NCBI RefSeq assembly: GCF_020379485.1
Contig: NW_026014737.1
Coordinates: forward strand, 124,001 to 188,000
Length of the DNA: 64,000 nt
From: Brassica napus
Taxonomy: Eukaryota; Streptophyta; Magnoliopsida; Brassicales; Brassicaceae
Reading direction: 5' to 3'
Below are positions 59,581-64,000 of this stretch, piece by piece. The position numbers and the translations under genes were made by a program. The stretch's first letter is position 1; each line of letters starts with the position of its first letter. Under the pieces are notes generated by a model. The model was not told the origin of the DNA. It did no database searches and saw only the letters and a list, made by a program, of their open reading frames with translations.

Positions 59581-60374
59581 CAGGGGCGGAGGCAGCATAT
59601 GAGGAGGGGGTCAGCTGACCCCACTACTTTTAAAAATATATATTGTTTTGTTTTAAGAAAAATTTGTGTTGACCCCACTAAAAAAATAATTTTGATCCCA
59701 CAAAAATAATTACTAAACACTGAAGCTAAAATTTAATTATACAACTAAAATAATTATACTTTATATTATTGAAACTTTGGAGTTATATTAGTTTTAACCT
59801 CATTTTTTGATAATTACCCAAAAATATAAAATTCCTAAACATGTTTTGTTATTTTATTCTTTAGTAATATGTTAGTTTAATCCCAAATTGTATTAGGTCT
59901 AACTAATTTACAATGTAGAAATATTATAAAACAAGTAAACATAAAAAGAAAATAAAATATATTCTTCTTCCTTGGGAACAGAAGATGACGGCGGACTCCT
60001 AACTCGTGCTCTAAAATTATTTTTTAGTTAAATTTTAGGTTGTTTTTTTTAGCCAATAAAACTGTCATAAAAAAGTTTCAAGCTATGAGTGTGCGTAGAG
60101 TAAAACTGCAATAATCATGTGTATTTTAGAGATAGAGATAGAGTTTTGTTTTTTATTCACTGTTAGCTATTTTTTCTTAAAAACTTTAAAAATACATAAC
60201 ACTCTAAATAAAGAAGCGGTCATTATACAACCATTTTTTTGTTTGAATAAATTTTTACATTCGACAGACAATAGAGTGTGCCTAGAGTATATATAGTTTT
60301 TTGTGGTATATAAATTTTATTTTTTTATTTTTTTCCGATCCCTTTACAAAACATTTCTGGCTCCGCCACCACTG
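59581..60374. mobile_element. Non-autonomous hAT element
   Basis: 794 bp beginning CAGGGGCGGAGGCAG and ending GGCTCCGCCACCACTG (CAG...CTG with imperfect inverted ends). It is flanked by a perfect 8-bp target duplication GATATCAT at 59573-59580 and 60375-60382. Near the left end is the palindrome GGGTCAGCTGACCC. The interior is AT-rich without a transposase, so it depends on another element. Confidence 0.85.
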
Positions 60375-61314
60375 GATATCATCATGTAACAACAAATCAG
60401 ATTCAACAAAAGGGTAGTTAAGTAAGCCACCAGGTACACGTGTTTGAGTAATGATGTGAATGCCAAAGGGAAAGTGCAAGAAATGACTGCTGGCTTGATT
60501 CTCATATACTCACAAGAGCCACATTTGGTCTAATATCTAGGCTTGAGTTAGCTTTCCTTGATATAATGCATCGTGTGATAACAAGAAGATATTGTTGGCT
60601 AGGTGATTTCAAGATAGATTACATGTGTTGGGCGAAAAAAAAATAGATAGTGGAGTTTTGGCAGAGAGACAATTAAAGTAAGTGTATGAATGATCCTGAA
60701 GAAGGAATGGTTATAATTTCTGTATTTTAATATAGATTTTCAAAACCAAACCAAAATACCATTTTCTAAAGAAAACTATCGCAGCTACTACCAAATAAAT
60801 AAGATAATCTGATATATGGCATAATTTATTTCTGACAAATACATGTCTGTCAGTCATCACTCATGAATTTTCTATAACTTTTGTATACTACATTTAGAAT
60901 ACTAATTGATAGATAAATCCAGTATACTAATGTAAACTCTTATGCATGAGCAAGTGCTAAATCCATGAATACGATTGTTAATTGGTAAAAAAAATTGTTG
61001 TTTATTGTTAATTGGTAATCACATCATTTATAAAGAAGTCTGCATGTACCTTTTACAACAATCTCATTTTTAGGATTTTCATATTTATAAAAGGAAAATT
61101 ATAATGGATAAAACATATCAAGATCGACATGAAATTGATAGGTCAGTGCAATAATCTCACGTCACTATATCACACTGTGTTGGTTCAAAATTCCAGATAA
61201 GAAGTAAAAAGTTTTCTAAAACTACTAGAGTAGTTGAAAACAAAATAGCAGGACCAAGTTGGTCCATCCATTTTTCTCAAAACTATTCTCTTTGAAACTA
61301 CTGCTATCCCTTTA

Positions 61315-61498
61315 GAGCATCTCCAATCCCACTTTATTTTTTCACTTTAAAATAGAGTTTAGAGTAAAAATGCTCCAATGATACTCTATTTCTCACTCTA
61401 TAATAGAGTGAAAAATAGGTTTACTCCAAATATAGAGTAACTTGTTTTTTTTTGTTCATCACTCTATTTTCTACTCTAAAATAGAGTACCATTGGAGC
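61315..61498. mobile_element. MITE-like element with repeated ACTCTAT motifs
   Basis: Begins GAGCATCTCCAATCC and ends CCATTGGAGC, an approximately inverted pair common in Brassicaceae intergenic DNA. Inside, the motif ACTCTAT/ATAGAGT recurs several times in both directions and can fold on itself. No target duplication was identified. The remainder of 60383-62001 holds no recognisable gene. Confidence 0.5.
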
Positions 61499-62004
61499 AA
61501 ATTCAAACGATGGTCTTAAACAAACAATTCAGTGTAATAAAAATGGAAAGGGCACAAAGTGCTTTTTTATATTACAAAATTAATTCAGATAAAAACATTT
61601 TGAGAGAAAAATAAAAGTAAAACGATTGTGGGCCATCATTTTACTTCCACTAACATTATTCCAAAGTTATAAAAATATATCTGTTCGATTTTTCTCTCTC
61701 TTGTCCAATCAAAATGTGCATATCAACACATTACTCTCTCTCTTATTCGTGGAATCTAATTATTCCTTTTCAAAAAACAATTGAATAGCTAAATAAAGAA
61801 AGAAACAAAAGCTCCTTTTCGCCATTATTAAATCATCTTTCTCCCTCTCTGAATCAATGAAGACTACTTGAATTATCGATCCCTACATTCTTCTATAACG
61901 AATATTTCATGTCTATCTTTTAGTTTTATACATACTATCGTATAACAGAAGCAAGAAAAGACTTATCTAATGTTTGGAGTTAATCGTGTGAAAAGAAAGT
62001 AGAA

Positions 62005-63971
62005 CACTAGTAGAAAAATGTTATATAGACACGAAAATTTTCTTGACTAACGCTAATTTTTCGTGACTATACATTGATGTAGACACGAAAAGTCACGAAA
62101 AAATTTCGTGTGTATACGATCGTGACCAAAATTTACCGTGACTAAACGTGTATAAAACAGTCACGTTTTTGACACTGTTATTTTCGTGGTTTATATTTGT
62201 CACGCTTAGTGTTTGTGACTATTCCGTGACTATTTATTAAAAAAAAACAAAAAAAAAATAATTAGCAAATTAAGAATTAATGAATTAAAAAACAATACAA
62301 ATATGTTTTTCGTATATATGGTGTCATATACATATTTATATATCATACATATAAGTATAACATATATACACACATATACAAAAGCGTGAGCTTGACCGGA
62401 GATTTAACTTCGCCGGCACAGCTCCGCCCTAGCCTCTGGTTTGTCACGTCGCGCCTCTGCATTCGGTTAGTCGCGCCTCTGCCTGCGGTTCGTCACTCCT
62501 CCGCCTCGTCACTACATGCGGCATGTCTCTGCTATCTCATCCTTCGCCTCTGGTGTGCCTCCACTACTCCAGCTGTTCTTTACTCCAAATTGTCTCATAC
62601 CAGATCTGTGAGCCGAGATGTTTGTACGATCTAGATCTGATGCCGAACATCGAATCTCCGTGTGCGAGAACAACTCCGACGATAACTGCATTTCACACCA
62701 GTCTCAGGCGCAACAACAACATCGTATCGTAGGAGTAGATTTGGTAGACAGTGAAGGAGATCTGGTGATGGCAGAAGGAAGAGATTCGGTTTGATAAAAT
62801 ACTATAGTGGTTGGTGAAAAGATTATGTGAGTGGAGTAGAAGAAAGGAATTAGGTGACCAGAATCGATGAAATCGATTTGTTTGTGTTAAGAGGAAGAGA
62901 ATCGTTTGTAGAAGAAGATAATACTTGTTTACAGAGGAAAAGGTACATGGGAGAACGAGAGAAAAAGGAATGAAGTAATATGAGCCATTAGATCAAATTG
63001 ATCAATGGTTAAGACAGTTATCCTTGTCAAAAGGTATAGACCAATGAGAAAATTTCACTAAAGTATCTTGCTTTTATCTTTCTTTCTTTTTTTTTCTTTT
63101 TTTCCCGACTTTGTTTTCTTTTTTCTTTGTAACACATGCATCCTCTACCATTATATGTATTTTGTTATTATCGTTAGGTTGTTATTTCTAGGTATTTGGT
63201 TCATAGTTTTCAGATAATTTAGATTATTAGATATAAAATTTAAAAATGTAATGTAGAAGTTAACTTCAAAATTGAGGAATTTAAAATTTTAAAGGATTCA
63301 ATCCATATTTAAAATGATTTAGTTCACATTTAAAAGGAGAAAAATTAAAAATTGTTTTTAAACTACAAATTTGACTTCTGAGTATATATAAAATTATATT
63401 TTTTATTTACATTTTTAACTAACTAGAATTTTTATATTTGAGTCATTTTATTATTTAAGTTTTGATGTTTGGATAAGGTTTGTGGTAAGGTTTAAAGTAG
63501 GGTTTGAAGTAGGGTTTGTGGTTATGTTTAAAGTTATGATTTGAAAAAAGAAATTAAAATCTTTTAACTCTGTATAAGAGTTAGATCTTAGTTTAAGCTA
63601 TAATATAGTAAACTACATTGCATATTCAGAGTTTAGGGTTTCAAAATTTCACTTAGGGTTTAGAGATTTAAATAGTCGTGAACAAAATGTGACAAATTCA
63701 TGACTACTTAAAAAAAGTAACACCATCTGGTCACGGTTTTTAATTATGTCCGATTAGTCACGAAATTATTGTGGCAAAACGTGTCTATATCTAGTCACAT
63801 TATCTTTTGTGACAAAAACATGACTATTAGTGCCACGGAAATGACACGATTAGTCACGTTTTTTCCTATTTTCATATTTTGTGACTAATCGAGACTTTTT
63901 CGTGACTAATCAAAAAATAGTCACACACATAAGTGACTAAAACGTGACTATAGGAGTAATTTCTACTAGTG
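62005..63971. mobile_element. Non-autonomous CACTA (En/Spm-type) transposon
   Basis: 1,967 bp with perfect 12-bp terminal inverted repeats CACTAGTAGAAA, flanked by the 3-bp target duplication GAA (62002-62004 and 63972-63974). Both subterminal zones are dense in GTCACG/CGTGAC motifs in both orientations (62030-62230 and 63670-63960), as expected for transposase-binding repeats. The interior has a GC-richer block (62386-62740) unlike the AT-rich ends; its two short overlapping ORFs (82 and 69 codons) are unrecognised and could be captured sequence or remnant. No transposase. Confidence 0.92.
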
Positions 63972-64000
63972 GAAGTCAAATCTCGATAGCAATCTCTATA

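Noticed and set aside
62386..62732. Protein-coding gene inside the CACTA element
   Set aside because: Two short overlapping frames with no recognisable domain or splice structure; kept only as a possible captured fragment.

Overview
This is a gene-containing, transposon-rich piece of a plant nuclear genome, almost certainly from the Brassicaceae (Brassica or a close relative). Small GT-AG introns interrupt conserved plant genes. The conserved genes appear in the order PDIL5-3-like, ENODL9-like, COBL10-like, NDR1-like, F-box genes, UBP14. From memory this matches the Arabidopsis chromosome 3 block around At3g20560 to At3g20630, so the window looks like an orthologous block inflated by transposons and local duplications.

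Layout. 1-3.7 kb (+): a protein disulfide isomerase-like gene with its first exon outside the window. 4.0-4.7 kb (-): an early nodulin-like gene, convergent with it. 5.1-7.1 kb (-): a COBRA-like 10 pseudogene with several frameshifts, a missing N-terminal part, and a Cassandra solo LTR (carrying a 5S rRNA-derived segment) inside an exon with a perfect 5-bp target duplication. 8.2-12.2 kb: nested transposon debris, namely a Helitron helicase remnant, a 5'-truncated LINE, a Stowaway-like MITE and two Helitron termini. 13.0-13.7 kb (+): an intact single-exon NDR1-like immune-signalling gene. 15.1-25.0 kb: a large Mutator-like element of the type that carries a Ulp1-like protease. It has a decayed DUF1985/Ulp1 gene and a small PB1-like gene on the + strand, and a nearly complete transposase on the - strand.

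26.6-51.2 kb: a cluster of four related F-box loci (A 29.1-30.6, C 36.4-36.8 truncated, B 44.5-45.9, D 48.0-49.5 kb, all -). A and B are almost identical; C and D form a second type. Between A and C, and between C and B, lie two copies of an unusual foldback element built from short inverted GACGACTT...AAGTCGTC motifs, with inverted-repeat arms of about 400 bp. A Helitron in copy A is missing from copy B, where the exact empty site is preserved. Truncated F-box C ends at a join with foldback DNA, which marks a rearrangement breakpoint.

53.2-58.3 kb (-): an intact 20-exon UBP14 gene (about 797 aa) with a TIR-bearing MITE in intron 2. 59.6-60.4 kb: a non-autonomous hAT element with an 8-bp target duplication. 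62.0-64.0 kb: a non-autonomous CACTA element with perfect 12-bp ends and a 3-bp target duplication.

The host genes (PDIL, ENODL, NDR1, F-box, UBP14) are independent single genes, not an operon or pathway. No tRNA, rRNA gene array, CRISPR array or bacterial-type system was seen. The items most worth following up are the foldback/F-box duplication system, the dated Helitron insertion, and the Cassandra-interrupted COBL10.
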